From assembly GCA_009760855.2 (NCBI GenBank), contig WPIO01000113.1, forward strand, positions 634,001-698,000: 64,000 bases of DNA, in the 5' to 3' direction. The notes beneath the pieces are model-generated. The model worked only from the letters and a program-made list of their open reading frames with translations, had not been told where the DNA came from and made no database searches. Both the position numbers and the translations under genes were made by a program. Positions 21,783-34,797 of the stretch are shown in pieces. Within the stretch, counting starts at the first letter, position 1, and each line of letters opens with the position of its first letter. The stretch is from Cristatella mucedo. Lineage: Eukaryota; Bryozoa; Phylactolaemata; Cristatellidae.

Positions 21783-22043
21783 TGTAGTTCGTATGTACGT
21801 ATGCATGTATATATTGCATGCCGGCTCCCGACTTGCGACCTTAAGATCAGGGGGCGTGTAGTTCGTATGTACGTGTGTATGTATGTATTGTATGCCGGCT
21901 TCTCTGCTGAGCTTGTGATGTGGCGTGGACACAGGCCAGTAACCTACTGGTGGCCAGATAGTTGATTCACCGTCAGGGTCTGTTGGTACACAGCTGTGGT
22001 CCGCCCGCGATGTGGCATGGACACAGGCCGGTAACCCGCTAGC
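21783..22043. repeat. Two interleaved short direct duplications
   Basis: A ~43-bp unit starting GTAGTTCGTATGTACGT occurs at 21783 and 21860. A ~35-bp unit with GGACACAGGCC.GTAACC occurs at 21917 and 22010. Confidence 0.7.
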
Positions 22044-22362
22044 AGAATCGTTGCATATTTGAACTGCGTGCCATGTGATTGTTTGCAAGCACCATTTATT
22101 AATATTTTCAGCAAGCTTGACTTGTAGAATCTCGGATCAAAATGGATTGGTCATAATACGTGTATTGCATGGTCTACTGACAATTGATACTCAGATCTGC
22201 CAGATTATGACCGTTATATATTAACATCTCGACGGTTATAATATATATACCATAAATTGCATTGTAGTTAATAGTCAAATATAACATACAGTAGTGTAGA
22301 AAGTATGCGTTCGTAATACTGTATACGTTTATAATGTGCCGTATATAACATAACATTGAGAT
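22044..22362. other. AT-rich stretch, nothing recognised
   Basis: No supported feature. Confidence 0.5.
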
Positions 22363-22735
22363 ATGCATGCTGCCACTAACCATCGTTGCATGCTGAACTT
22401 GTGCATGCGACCCCTAACCGTGTTATTCTTGTTACTTATCGAGCATGCTACCACTAACCATTCGATCGCACTTCCTTTGTAGTAAATGTACTGTGCCTAG
22501 AATACTAGCTGATTGAACAGCCTTTTTGTATTGCAAAAGAATATCCTTTACAGCTATCAACGCCGCTTGCAGCACAGCGTGACGAAAGGATAGTCCAATG
22601 GCAGGATTTGAACGCACGAGCTCGAAACTGAGGTCATGAAAGTTGACCACCATACCTTCTGTACTATGACGGCTCACCATCTAGAGGGAGATTAAGTTCT
22701 CTGAGGGCGATACGTCAAATATTTTATTAGTAATA
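22363..22735 (+). mobile_element. L2B 3' end split by SINE-1
   Basis: The L2B 3' region (CATGCTGCCACTAACCATCG) is cut at about 22500 and resumes at about 22680 with GAGGGAGATTAAGTTCTCTG. CTAGA flanks the SINE on both sides, a possible short target duplication. Confidence 0.7.
22501..22678 (-). mobile_element. SINE-1 nested in L2B 3' end
   Basis: Antisense body and head, diverged (B-box complement GGATTTGAACGCACG). Confidence 0.75.
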
Positions 22736-23216
22736 TTACGAGTATTATATTACTCTCAGTGCGTTAATTGTAACGCCTAAGAGCAGGCTATGCAGTAATG
22801 TAATAATTAGGGGGTGTGCAAGATAAATTTCGTCCTTACGAAATCCGTAGTCTAATCTTTAATTTGAGTTAGAAAGTTTGGTGCAGCTCTTGACTCCGAA
22901 CGACAGTCGCTTTGCTCCACGGCTGGTGCCATGGATGCTTGCAACTGATCAGCACTTTCTAATAGACAATATTTATAAATATAGAATAATAAATAAATAT
23001 AGATAATAAATAAATATAGAATATAAATAATAATAAATAAATAATAAATAAATATAGACAATTTCTAATAGCTGTTCGCTCGGGAAACGGCTTTTACCTA
23101 AGGTAAAAGGTCGCTCTTACTGGCTCTGCCGTATTCCGCCACTGCATTTCCACTATACTGATCTTATTGCGGCCGCACCTCTTCCAAAGCTACTAGCCAC
23201 CATGATGCCAGGTTCG

Positions 23217-23395
23217 TAGTGAGCCGTGATGGCACGCTAGGTAAGGCGGTTGCATTTCACGACCTCGGTTCCGACGTCGTTGTTTCTAATCCTGAGATGG
23301 GCGATCCCTTGTCGCAGCTACGAGCGGTGGTGATAGTCGTAACGGCCCTTCAATTGCCATACAAAAGAGGCTTTTAAGTCGGCTAGCATCATTCG
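23217..23395 (+). mobile_element. SINE-1
   Basis: Sense copy starting AGTGAGCCGTGATGGCACGC, with a damaged B box and no clear ATTT tail. Confidence 0.7.
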
Positions 23396-23734
23396 TCACG
23401 AGTTAGCAAGGATAAGCACCACGGTGAGCTCTGAGCTGGCGGCGGCGCCTGTTCTGTCATAAAGTGACGAAGCCACCAAACCAGATTTGTTACAACAGTC
23501 GCTCACTCATCCGCTTTTCTTCTTGCTCGGCGCTTCTTCAACTGCACTACTGAGTAGTGCAGACGTCAGCACCGGTAACCACGGTAACGGTCAGCTTGAG
23601 AGAATGCGAAAGGTGGACTATCTTAACGCAGAGCTTTTCGAGGACGACAAAGTAGGTATGACAGGAACGAGAGACGAAAGACGGAATAAAAAATTTCAGG
23701 GTAGGCTTTCGGCTAACGGCACTGTGCGGCGAAG

Positions 23735-23827
23735 ATGCCAACGCGGAGTTTAATCGACGACAGCAAAGAAGACAAGCCGGGGAGTTCGGCGGGAAACGGC
23801 GTGTTTCCGAGCCAAGCGGAAAAACAG
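23735..23827 (+). CDS. Candidate first coding exon, unknown gene
   Basis: ATG at 23735 opens exactly 31 codons (MPTRSLIDDSKEDKPGSS then AGNGVFPSQAEKQ) ending in CAG before GTGAGC, a good donor at phase 0. The sequence is polar and serine-rich, like many disordered N-termini. No downstream exon was found, because a microsatellite block follows. It remains a guess. Confidence 0.25.
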
Positions 23828-23940
23828 GTGAGCCGCGGGGAAAGTATCGATGTCGACTAGAAGCAATCTCTATGCTCGATTGCTGTTGTGAGTGACTGCC
23901 GGGACCAGCGAAGAGACACGGAGAGGGACACAGAGGGAAA

Positions 23941-26260
<2,320 letters not shown>

Positions 26261-26355
26261 CTAAGAGTGAGAGCCGGCCCCGTCGGCACGTCGGAGCTCC
26301 AGGCTTGCGATCGACGAAAGCGAGAAGCCTCGGGGGCAAAGGGCAGCGGCTGCTA

Positions 26356-26894
26356 AAGCGCGACGGAAGCGGAGGCGAAAGAGGCGGCCGGTGAGAACGT
26401 CGCAGGAGCGGAAAACATCTCGGCGGCAAAGAGTGCGGCCCGAGAGAGCGATGCCTTGGCCGCAGAGCTCAGTGACGAGAGCTTCTTCGTAGTGGAGAGC
26501 ATCGGCACGAGCATCTCGGCCCCGTGCGCAGAGGAGAACCGAGAGATTGCGGTCAGCGGCGAGGCGGCAGCAGCCTGCGACCAGGCCCAGGCAGCCCACG
26601 AGGGAGTGACGTCTTGGCTGCGAGGCGTAACATCAAGAGCGTCGCGGCGGCAGCGACATGCATCCGTGAGACCGACGTCTTGGCCGCCAAGCGCAGCAGC
26701 GCGAGCGTCGTAGCGGAGGAGAGCGTCTCAGCGGCCGCCGAGAGCGCGTCTCGGTGGTGAAGAGCACCCGCACGAGCGTTTCTGCGAAGAGCGCAGAGGA
26801 GCGCCACGAGATGGCAGTCAACAGCAACGCGATAATAGCCTGCGACGAGGTGCAGGTTGCCCGTGAGCTGGCGCGCGAAGCCATTCACCAATGA
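26356..26894 (+). other. GC-rich, alanine-rich repeat with broken reading frame
   Basis: Two related units of roughly 300 bp read in forward frames as Ala/Glu-rich, probably helical protein. Unit 1 includes ALAAELSDESFF, then SIGTSISAPCAEENREIAV and ACDQAQAAHE. Unit 2 includes VLAAKRSSASVVAEESV, then STRTSVSAKSAEERHEMAV and ACDEVQVARELAREAIHQ, and ends in TGA. The frame shifts between units (frames at 26456, 26524 and about 26760), so no single product is encoded as it stands. It could be a decayed repeat-protein gene, or exons with hidden splicing. Function unknown. Confidence 0.35.
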
Positions 26895-27544
26895 CGTCGT
26901 CCGCTGCTCGGCTACCCTTTCCTTTAAACGATCGGAACGTATGCATGCAACGAGCTAACGATCCACCCAATCGCAGCCACTCATCCAATCAGCACGTTGC
27001 TTTGGACTCGTAAGACGAAAGCAGACTCGCGTCTCGCAAATCTTAGTCTGCGACGCCGCAAAGCTTTTGAAGATTACACCGAACTATTCGAAAGAGAGCC
27101 TTGAATGGTTAACGCAGAGCAATCGTAGGTTTCTCTAAGCCCGAAAAGGCCAACATGATTCGCTTCGTGTATTAAGTAACGAGCGAGAGACAAATTGATT
27201 GGCTGAAGAGATAATCGTGAAAGAAAGTATCAAGTAATACGAAGAGCTAAAATACAAATAATAAAAGTAAATTTTCATAACACGCTAAGTGAACTCAAAC
27301 CTCAAGCTCTAATTTGAGCCATAAAGCTAAAGAGTTTCTAGCTCAGTGTTTAAGTTTCAAATTCCGACTTGCAAGTTTTGAATACATACCTTTTTCAGGT
27401 AGGCATTATTAATGTTATTAATAATTTTTATAATATTAAATATGGTATTGAAACTTTGTATTATACATATTGTTGATATTCACTAATTCATGAGAATAAA
27501 ATAATAATGACAGAATCTGTATTGCAATATTTCATTATAAATAT
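26895..27544. other. Intergenic, nothing recognised
   Basis: No supported feature. AT content rises after 27200. Confidence 0.5.
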
Positions 27545-27975
27545 TGTTGGCGGGCTATTTTTTTTAGGCATGTACCTCAAATTCTTTGGAGACCATGCCC
27601 TTAGTTTGTATAGTACCAAAGCCTGTAACTCACTCCAGACCTGGGTCACGACATTTCCTGAGTCATCCACATTTAAAAAGAAACTAAAAACGCATCTATG
27701 TATGACCAAATTTAGCCGGTCCATGTGATTCGTCTTTTATGTGCATTTGTGTGCTGACACTGTGCCTGCTGCCACTAACCATACTTGCATGCCGACCCTG
27801 TGCATGTAATCCTTAAGCACGTTATTCTTGTTGTTTATTTAGCTTGCTACCTCTAACCACCTGATCGTGCTTCCTCAATTTGTTTCGCCATTTCACTTGA
27901 AAAGCGCCTATGAAGATATTGAATTCTCTGAGTGCACTTTATAAAATGTATTATTACTATTATTATTATTATTAT
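27545..27975 (+). mobile_element. L2B 3' end
   Basis: C-terminal coding (FGDHALSLYSTKACNSLQTW, then KKKLKTHL), the usual 3' untranslated region, and an ATT tail at about 27948-27975. It is heavily 5'-truncated. Confidence 0.8.
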
Positions 27976-28929
27976 GCCTATAAAAAAAATTCTCACAGAC
28001 CGAGTCCAGGCTGGGTAGAACCGACAGGGGTATAGCATATTTTTAAAAATTCTTAAAGTCCGGAGATGACGTAATGTCAGTCATGTCGGTGAGTCCTTGG
28101 TTAGGCGAGCCAAGGACGTGCACAGGTGAGGGATATCCATCCAAGAGACAATAGGTCCTTTCGAAGGAAAAAAAAGCAGCAGCGACTATGACACTCAGCT
28201 AACGGAGAAATGTAGAAATCCAAAGCCTGTTTCGAAAAAATTCAGACATTGATATAGCCAGGATGATGCATAAAACCTAGGGCAGACTGAGCGGCAGAGA
28301 GCATTATAGTCGATACCTTTGGTGGGTCGCTTGACACGCGTCACAAGTATACTGGCCATGCACTTATTTGAGAAGAGGCTGTGTTGAACATCACAGTTTA
28401 AAAGTTTTACGGTAAAGAAGACGAGCAAATGCGTAACTTTCATGAAAATTTTGCGCCTCATGGCGCTGGCAGAAAGGCATTTTTTTCGCAAATTGCCGAA
28501 TTAACATTTGGGTACATCGGAATGTTAAAGTAATTTCCACAGAAGATACGGAATATGCTGCAGGCGGCAGTCCTCAAGCTCATGCTAGTGATTCCTGGCT
28601 CACATTCTAAGAGGGATTCAGGATAAAACGAGGATTAAGGTAGTGCCGCAGTTGACCAAAGAAATATAGTAATTATTTTTCTGTTTAGTGCTTTAAGAGA
28701 TCTTACTTACCTCTGCTCGCGCGCTTTACAGCGCACTGTAAGAAAACCGATTACCCAACGCCTGGTGACATGTGAGGTGTCCAGCACATAAAACCAAGCA
28801 AGTACAAGGCTCGGGCCAAAGCTAAGGCAAACACGTAGATATTATTGCCACCGAGTAGTATTAACCTCTGACCAGTAACGTCCTGCGAGGCAGAAAAAAG
28901 TTACCAACGCATTTCACATCTTCAAGAAA
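27976..28929. other. Intergenic with one short perfect hairpin
   Basis: An 8-bp perfect stem, GTCCTTGG with CCAAGGAC around a 9-base loop, lies at about 28091-28115. Otherwise nothing is supported. Confidence 0.4.
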
Positions 28930-29200
28930 AAGACGAGATCACTGGGACGACCAGAACCGATGCACGTTTAGCAAAGATTTCAAAGATGCAAGGTCATTTC
29001 CGCTACCTCGTAGTAGCAGGAAGCAAGCTCGAATTGTCGGTGCGTACGAGCTGAAAGCTCGATATCCGATACAATTCAATTTACTCCGAAAGTCGCTGAG
29101 ATGCTGAGATGCTGAGAAGCTGGAGGGGATGTTAAAAGCACGTGACAGGAGAAACGAGAGCTTGAACGAGTAGAGCGGTGCTGCAGTAAAGGAAAGCTGG
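28930..29200 (-). mobile_element. Degenerate L2B C-terminal fragment
   Basis: Minus-strand translation GYRAFSSYAPTIRACFLLLR then NDLASLKSLLNVHRF aligns with the intact L2B end (FGDRAFSSYAPKAWNSLP, DLTTFKRNLQTHLF). Confidence 0.55.
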
Positions 29201-29339
29201 GCGGCCAGCATGCCAGACTGAGGATCTTGTAATCGATCCGAGGTTCATTAGGCATCCGGTGAGCTCGGACGGTTACGTTATAAACGCGTTAAACTAGTTT
29301 GACTGTCGTACTGCAATCGAAGCCCGCCCCGATTTCTCT

Positions 29340-29667
29340 CTTCTTTAAGCTTGCTCGTGCGAGCTGAAATGTCTTCCTTCCTGGAATGTTCTTCCTCCGC
29401 CAATGGCTCGCTTCGGGCGTCGAACGAGACGAGAAGCCGAGAGGTGCGACTCGCTCGCGTGGAGAACCGGAAGCTGGACGCGCGAACAGCTCCTCGCATC
29501 GTAGTAGTCTCGCGTCCGAGCGAGCCTTGCGCCAGCCGGTTTCCCACCGACGAGATGCAGAAGCAGCGAAGCAGCCATCGTGGAGGCGTACTGAGCTGAA
29601 CGACCGCCTTAAGCCCACCGGAGTGTGCCGCTGCTCCTAAAGTAATGAATAACCTTGAGTGGGGCTG
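29340..29667 (+). other. GC-rich island with a possible terminal exon (unit 1)
   Basis: Both strands are open here, so the frame is uncertain. The support for the plus frame ending at 29640 is its last 16 codons (29593-29640, ELNDRLKPTGVCRCS and stop). They recur at 30399-30446 as ELNERLKPAGVCGCS with stop. Of about eight differences, six are at third codon positions and none at second positions. The 3' flank (GGGCTGCGAAC) is also shared. Family unknown. Confidence 0.3.
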
Positions 29668-29682
29668 CGAACTGCGAACAGT

Positions 29683-30378
29683 TGCTTGTAAACAATTTAA
29701 CTAGCTCCTAAGTACAGTCTCGGCTTGATTATTGTAATTCCCATTTGGCTGGGCTGCCAAAGAAAGCCATTAGGCCACTGCTGCTGACTATGAATATGGC
29801 TGCAAGGCTAGTCTTCAAGTCCCAGAGGTTTGAGCACGCGTCTCCTATGCTGAAAGAGCTAGGATAGTTGCCGGTTGAGCAAAGGATACAGAGCAAAGTT
29901 CTTACGCTGACCCACAAGGCCCGCCACGGCTTGGCTCCTTCATACCTAGTTGAACTGCTGCATCAGTTTTAGCCTGTTTGCACCCTCAGGTCCTGTGTGG
30001 ACAATAATTTAGCGATCCCATTCCTCCGCTTAAAGACAGTTGGCGGCAGAAGCTTTAGCTCTGCAGGTCCTACACTGTGGAACTCGCTTCCACAATTCTT
30101 ATGCAAAGACATCTACTCTCCAACTGCCGACTATGGCTCATCCTTTTCAGCGGTCCTGAGCTGCTACTTCTATGCTACTCACTACCTCAACTGCTCTCCT
30201 GACTCTGCTATTCTTCCCTCTTTCTCTTTGTTGCGTGAGACAAAGTCTGTTGGCTACCGAATGCGTACCGAAATCCGCTTAGGCTGTGAGTGTGATATAC
30301 AAAACTCTCCTGCGTAACGCCCACATGGTCTTTATGACTTTGTGGAGTTACAGACGGAGATACATTACATTACAAGCG
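29683..30378 (+). mobile_element. L2A LINE 3' fragment
   Basis: Starts in the thumb (NLTSS, LDYCNSHLAGLPKKAI) and runs through ELLHQF and NSLPQFLCKDIYSPTADYG to the 3' end GAGATACATTACATTACA, the ACATT-type tail typical of L2A. It lies exactly between the two related units at 29593 and 30399. Confidence 0.85.
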
Positions 30379-30477
30379 GCCATTGCGGTTGGCGCGCCGA
30401 GCTAAACGAGCGCCTAAAGCCCGCTGGAGTGTGCGGCTGTTCTTAAAGTATTGAATAACCTTAAGTAGGGCTGCGAA
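30379..30477 (+). other. Possible terminal exon (unit 2)
   Basis: Direct partner of 29580-29667: 16 similar codons and a shared stop at 30444-30446, followed by a similar downstream flank. The upstream frame is shifted by one base relative to unit 1. Confidence 0.3.
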
Positions 30478-30606
30478 CTAGTTTGACCCAGTAGTTAAGG
30501 TGCTCGCCCGATCAAGGTCTGGCCGAAGTCATGGGCTCGAGCCCCGCGGCACAGGCGAAGCGCTTGAATAGAGATTAGGTTATCTTGGGGCGCTATACAA
30601 ATGATC
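30478..30606 (+). mobile_element. SINE-2
   Basis: Head TTTGACCCAGTAGTTAAGGT, B-box-like GGGCTCGAGCCCC, tail AGAGATTAGGTTATCTTGGG. Confidence 0.65.
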
Positions 30607-31097
30607 TATATACAGAAGTGAGCGGCTTCGCGGAAGCCTAGCTATCGGCTTTTGGTCTTCAGTTCTTATTACTCATCATCTCGTGTTGTTATACGAGATT
30701 TATCATTTATGCATATATATCTAATGTACATATCATAATATATACTATGTATACACAAGCATATATATATATATATATATTTAATATATATATATATAGT
30801 ATAGGTTGTAAATTAGATTGCGCTATTACATTTTGCATTAAATATTGATATGTATTTATTATAGTAAGTTGTACTTTATATTATAAATATATTACAGTAT
30901 ATTGCAACATAATATATAATATAAAAAAACCGTTTATATGATTTATATATATATATATTTATTTATATATTGCATTTCCATATATAATATATAATATAAA
31001 TTCATTCCTGCATTAAAATTGGAGCCACCAAGATTGCGAATGCGGCAATTTAAAGTAGACCCTTTGTAGCCTATTTGTAAATACCCTTAGAAAAGTA
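30607..31097. other. Very AT-rich stretch
   Basis: TA-rich patches (e.g. 30759-30800); no gene. Confidence 0.5.
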
Positions 31098-31170
31098 GTC
31101 TCGATGGCTCAATCGGTAAGAGCACTGGGCGAGCAAGCCACCGGTTTTGGAATCGCTCTCTGCTCGAGGC
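31098..31170 (+). tRNA. tRNA-like relic
   Basis: 73 nt with exact cloverleaf spacing. The acceptor stem GTCTCGA pairs fully with TCGAGGC (one G-U). The D stem GCTC/GAGC is perfect, around a loop containing GG. The anticodon stem has only three pairs, position 33 is G instead of T (loop CGAGCAA), and the T arm is weak. It is most likely a tRNA pseudogene or a SINE head. Confidence 0.3.
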
Positions 31171-31865
31171 TATATTTTTTGTAGCCGACCTCCTTCGACC
31201 TTTTATAAACCAGCCCTGCGAAGCCTCTCTTGAAAAAGGCTCTTGAAGTGGACTGCCCTCGCTGGTTAGGCGTAATCTTCTTTTCACAGGGTGGGATTAC
31301 AATTTTAAGATGACGGTTTAAAATTTTTACGTTGGCAAAGACGTCAAATTTTGGGAAAATGTTTTGCGAGACTTACTTATAGTAAGTCGCTTGGTGTGCA
31401 GCTTCTAGGCCTAAAAAAGGGGCTGCACATGCTGCATGTGCGTGGCGCGTGCTACGACGGCTGCGTCTTTTGCGAGTTATGTAACTGTGCAAGCACTTTA
31501 GGCATTCCTAACGGCACTGAAACCTCAAAGGAAACCTTCAAGTATTTAATTCAGGTCACCTATTGCTTATGCCTTTATGGTAAGTTCACTAGATGGTTAC
31601 TGTATAGCTTAGGCTCAACTAATTGCAGCACTTTAAGCAGAAGTGGCGTATGAATTCGCTACTAATTTCAAATACCGAATGAGCGATATGTGTGCGCGAC
31701 GAAGCTTTGAGCCCACTGAGTGAGGTGCTCTCGCAAAGGCCTTGCGAGATTCCACGAGGGCGTCTGCAGCAGGCTTCAAGTCTTGCAGCAGACGTTTGTC
31801 TATTGCCCACTGCAGGCGGTTAATGGCCGCTTAAACTCGTCCGTCGCTACAAAATGAGAGATTTT
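31171..31865. other. Intergenic, nothing firm
   Basis: A 100-codon plus frame (31351-31653) has a cysteine cluster (GACYDGCVFCELCNC) but no recognisable domain or splice context. Confidence 0.35.
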
Positions 31866-31978
31866 TGAATCAGTCGATAGTCGTTGCTGACAGTGCTCTG
31901 TCGATAGTCGACGCTGACAGTCTCTCACGGTCGATAGTCGATAGTCAATAGTCAACATTGACAGTCTCTCACGGAAAG
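31866..31978. repeat. Minisatellite built on GTCGATAGTCGA
   Basis: Three to four degenerate units of about 30-38 bp, each combining GTCGATAGTC with GCTGACAGTCTCTCACGG-like sequence. Confidence 0.75.
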
Positions 31979-32489
31979 AGATTTTAGGAGATTTGACGGT
32001 TCCACGACTGCAAGGATGCAAATACATAATCTTTCAACTAATACGTCGAAATCTTTTCAAAATAAATCAGCGACAAATGCGTGTTTATTAATTGGGGCCC
32101 GTATGTTGGTGTCATTTTGCACTTTTGTATCACTCTGATGCTTCCATTTTGCGGTAAACAATCAGTCAGGATGTTATAATAATTACTATTATGATAATAA
32201 GACCTCTTTACAACGCCCTAGGACAAGCAAATATTTTTCGGGAACTTTATAAATGCTTTAAGGAAAGCTCAGCAATATGGTTAGAAATAATCGGCACAGC
32301 GTCGAAGGAAGCAGGTTCAAAATATCGGCTCGGTGAGGACAGAACTGTCAGACGTTTTGGAAGCCTGTGGATGAAGACTCTTGAGAACCAAATCGAGGAG
32401 TGATTCTAAGCCCGAGAAATGGTAGTTTCTCTATAAGATTAAAAGAACGCACATGCTTCTCACAGCGTCTGGCACGGTCCCTTTGATTT
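31979..32489. other. Intergenic, nothing recognised
   Basis: No supported feature. Confidence 0.5.
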
Positions 32490-32830
32490 AAAAAATAATA
32501 ATAATACATTTGGTATAGCGCCCTTGGAGAACTCAATCTCTTTCCGTGTACTGTAAATTTGATGAAAGAGAAGCACAATCTAATGGTTAGTGGTAGCATT
32601 TTAAACGACAATAGCACAACGAGGTTATTGGTGAAATGCACAGGATATTGTGTGTGCTAAAGCGTGTGAGAATGTGCAGGTTACAACTTACCAAAACATG
32701 CTTGCTGACATTGTACATGCTATCACGAAAAATTGATCATGCTTCCTTCACAGCATCTGTAAAGTGACCAGCTAGAGATACTGTTCTCTTAGGATGCTAT
32801 ACAGAATTCGCGTTATTATTATTATTATTA
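32490..32830. mobile_element. Two L2B 3' ends in inverted orientation
   Basis: An antisense tail (GCGCCCTTGGAGAACTCAAT near 32518) is followed by a sense tail (GAGATACTGTTCTCTTAGGA near 32775) ending in ATT repeats. Confidence 0.55.
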
Positions 32831-32999
32831 AAACCACGAGCTGATAGCTGCTAAGCCTTTACATCGCTTTATACCTAAAAATGACGCTGTTCAATTATCC
32901 GTACCTTACCTTTTCACATTTGCCTTGGGATTCTAGCATGGCCACTGACCTTGAACAGGGGACCGCTTGTAACGGGTCATGATAGCTCAGGGGGTAATA

Positions 33000-33150
33000 A
33001 TAACAATAATAACAATACATTTGTATAGTGCCATCAGAGAACTGAATCTCTTTAGAGGCACTTTACAGGTGCTGAATAGAAAAAATTACTAAATAATTTG
33101 TGGTGGCAACGTCCACAAGCTGCTGCCACAGTGTAAGCAAAAACAAAACC
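33000..33150 (-). mobile_element. L2B 3' end
   Basis: Antisense tail: AAT repeats, then TAGTGCCATCAGAGAACTGA. Confidence 0.55.
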
Positions 33151-33329
33151 TCTGGTTTAGGTACACGGCTTACCTAGCCAGTGGGCCGTGTAGGGGTGTA
33201 CGAAGCAGGAGACACCCGAAAAATGACTAGTTGAGCAAACTGCACCGCATGGTGACCCGTGGCTCATCGCACTCTGCACAACACAGGCAAGGGGAACAGT
33301 GTTAACGAGAGTCGATGGGCTCGGCAGGG

Positions 33330-33515
33330 CAGCGACCGCGGTATACTACCAAAATCCCAGCACGGCCCGCGAGTTTGAACCATACACGGTAAGGCTCTCC
33401 ACAACTGATGTCGTGGGTTTGAATCTGCAATAGGGGATTCATTATTGCCAACTGCAAGCAGTGGTGAAAGCCACTAAGGCTCTATTTTTACTACATACAG
33501 TAAAAGAAAATCGTT
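33330..33515 (+). mobile_element. Degenerate SINE-1
   Basis: B-box-like GGGTTTGAATCTGC and the body (CAACTGCAAGCAGTGGTGAA) are recognisable. Confidence 0.45.
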
Positions 33516-33525
33516 AGCGGTTCTA

Positions 33526-33556
33526 CATATATATCTACATATATACACATACACAC

Positions 33557-33642
<86 letters not shown>
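33526..33642. repeat. TA microsatellite
   Basis: About 115 bp, mostly TA. Confidence 0.95.
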
Positions 33643-33645
<3 letters not shown>

Positions 33646-33692
33646 GCTGTTTATTCAGCTACTATTTTCTTATTATATTTATGGACGAGCCG

Positions 33693-34065
33693 TGTTAAGC
33701 AGGCTAAAGAGCGAACGATATGTAATTACGTAATTGTATTTATGTATGACCTCTGACCTGGCTAGTATTTAAGGAAAGAAGGACCTGGAACTGAATAGGC
33801 TGTTATGGCGACGGTCTGCAGGGCGGTGAGTTGTTTCGCTAAGCGGTTTCGTTATTGCCTTAAGCAGTTACGTTCGCTAAGCGGTTACGAGGTTGTAATG
33901 AGTTTGCCCGCAGTCGCTTGCCCTACTACAAACTCCAGCATGCTGAAAACTCCTTGCCTTCCTACGAGAGTGCTGATAGCTGACCGTTAGTCGTTCTATG
34001 GGCCTCAGGCGTGAACACGTCACTGGCGCTGTGCAGCCACGTGAACGAGTAGGGTTGAGTTAACA
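33693..34065 (+). mobile_element. Putative solo LTR
   Basis: A 373-bp segment begins TGTTAA and ends TTAACA, the TG...CA inverted ends of retroviral-type LTRs. A TATA-like TATTTAAGG lies near 33761. Flanks are AGCCG before and AGCAG after, a 4-of-5 match to a 5-bp target duplication. No gag or pol follows. The sequence just after it (CAGTATCATAGGAG) could instead be a decayed primer binding site. Confidence 0.4.
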
Positions 34066-34797
34066 AGCAGTATCATAGGAGAAGTGGCCGCTCTGCATAT
34101 TGTGCCATACAGACAACTCTCCCAAGACTACAAAAGACATTAAAGCTGCGACAATAGGATACTGTGGTCAGCACGACTGCTATGGCCGCTATGGTCCTGT
34201 GCAAAGACTGAGCCACCTCGTCGCAGTCCCGTCTCGGTCACAGCACTTTCGTTGCGATCGCAGTGGTATCAAACCTTGTGCCAGAAGTTTACTGGCACTC
34301 CTCAGCATGGAATCAAAAATATTTTACTGTCTGCATCTATTGTGTCTGGAGCTCGGTCGCCGCCCTGTAAATGTAGAACAATTTCAAGACGCACAGCAAA
34401 ATGTGCAAGCCAGGTTTAAATTTGCATAGAAGCTGCCGTCATTAGCTTGGCTAGAGTTTTAAAATGGCTACCGTTCGAAAACTGTTCGTCTTCTCCTCTT
34501 GTACACCTAAAGGACTTGAATGAGTCAAAGAGTGAATTAAAACAATGACATGTTTTTATTACAGCTTCATAAACGGTGTGTATGCAGTTAAGGCATTTAT
34601 GAAATAGAGAGCTGAATTCGTGACGGACGGAAATTAACCACATCATCCAGCATCAGGCTTCCCATACTTTCTGTTTTACATTTATAAATTTAGGGGTAGA
34701 TTTTCACCGATTTCGTACTCTTTTTGTAAGCACTCACTGCACACGAGCCATTGAAAAGTTAGCATGCTAAATTGGTCAGGTTATGATGCTGCTAGAG
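34066..34797. other. Intergenic, nothing firm
   Basis: A 109-codon plus frame at 34100-34429 is not recognised and has no clear splice context. Confidence 0.35.

Noticed and set aside
31351-31653. Cysteine-rich 100-codon frame as a zinc-binding protein
   Set aside because: Cysteine spacing fits no finger I know, and the codon pattern is not distinctive.
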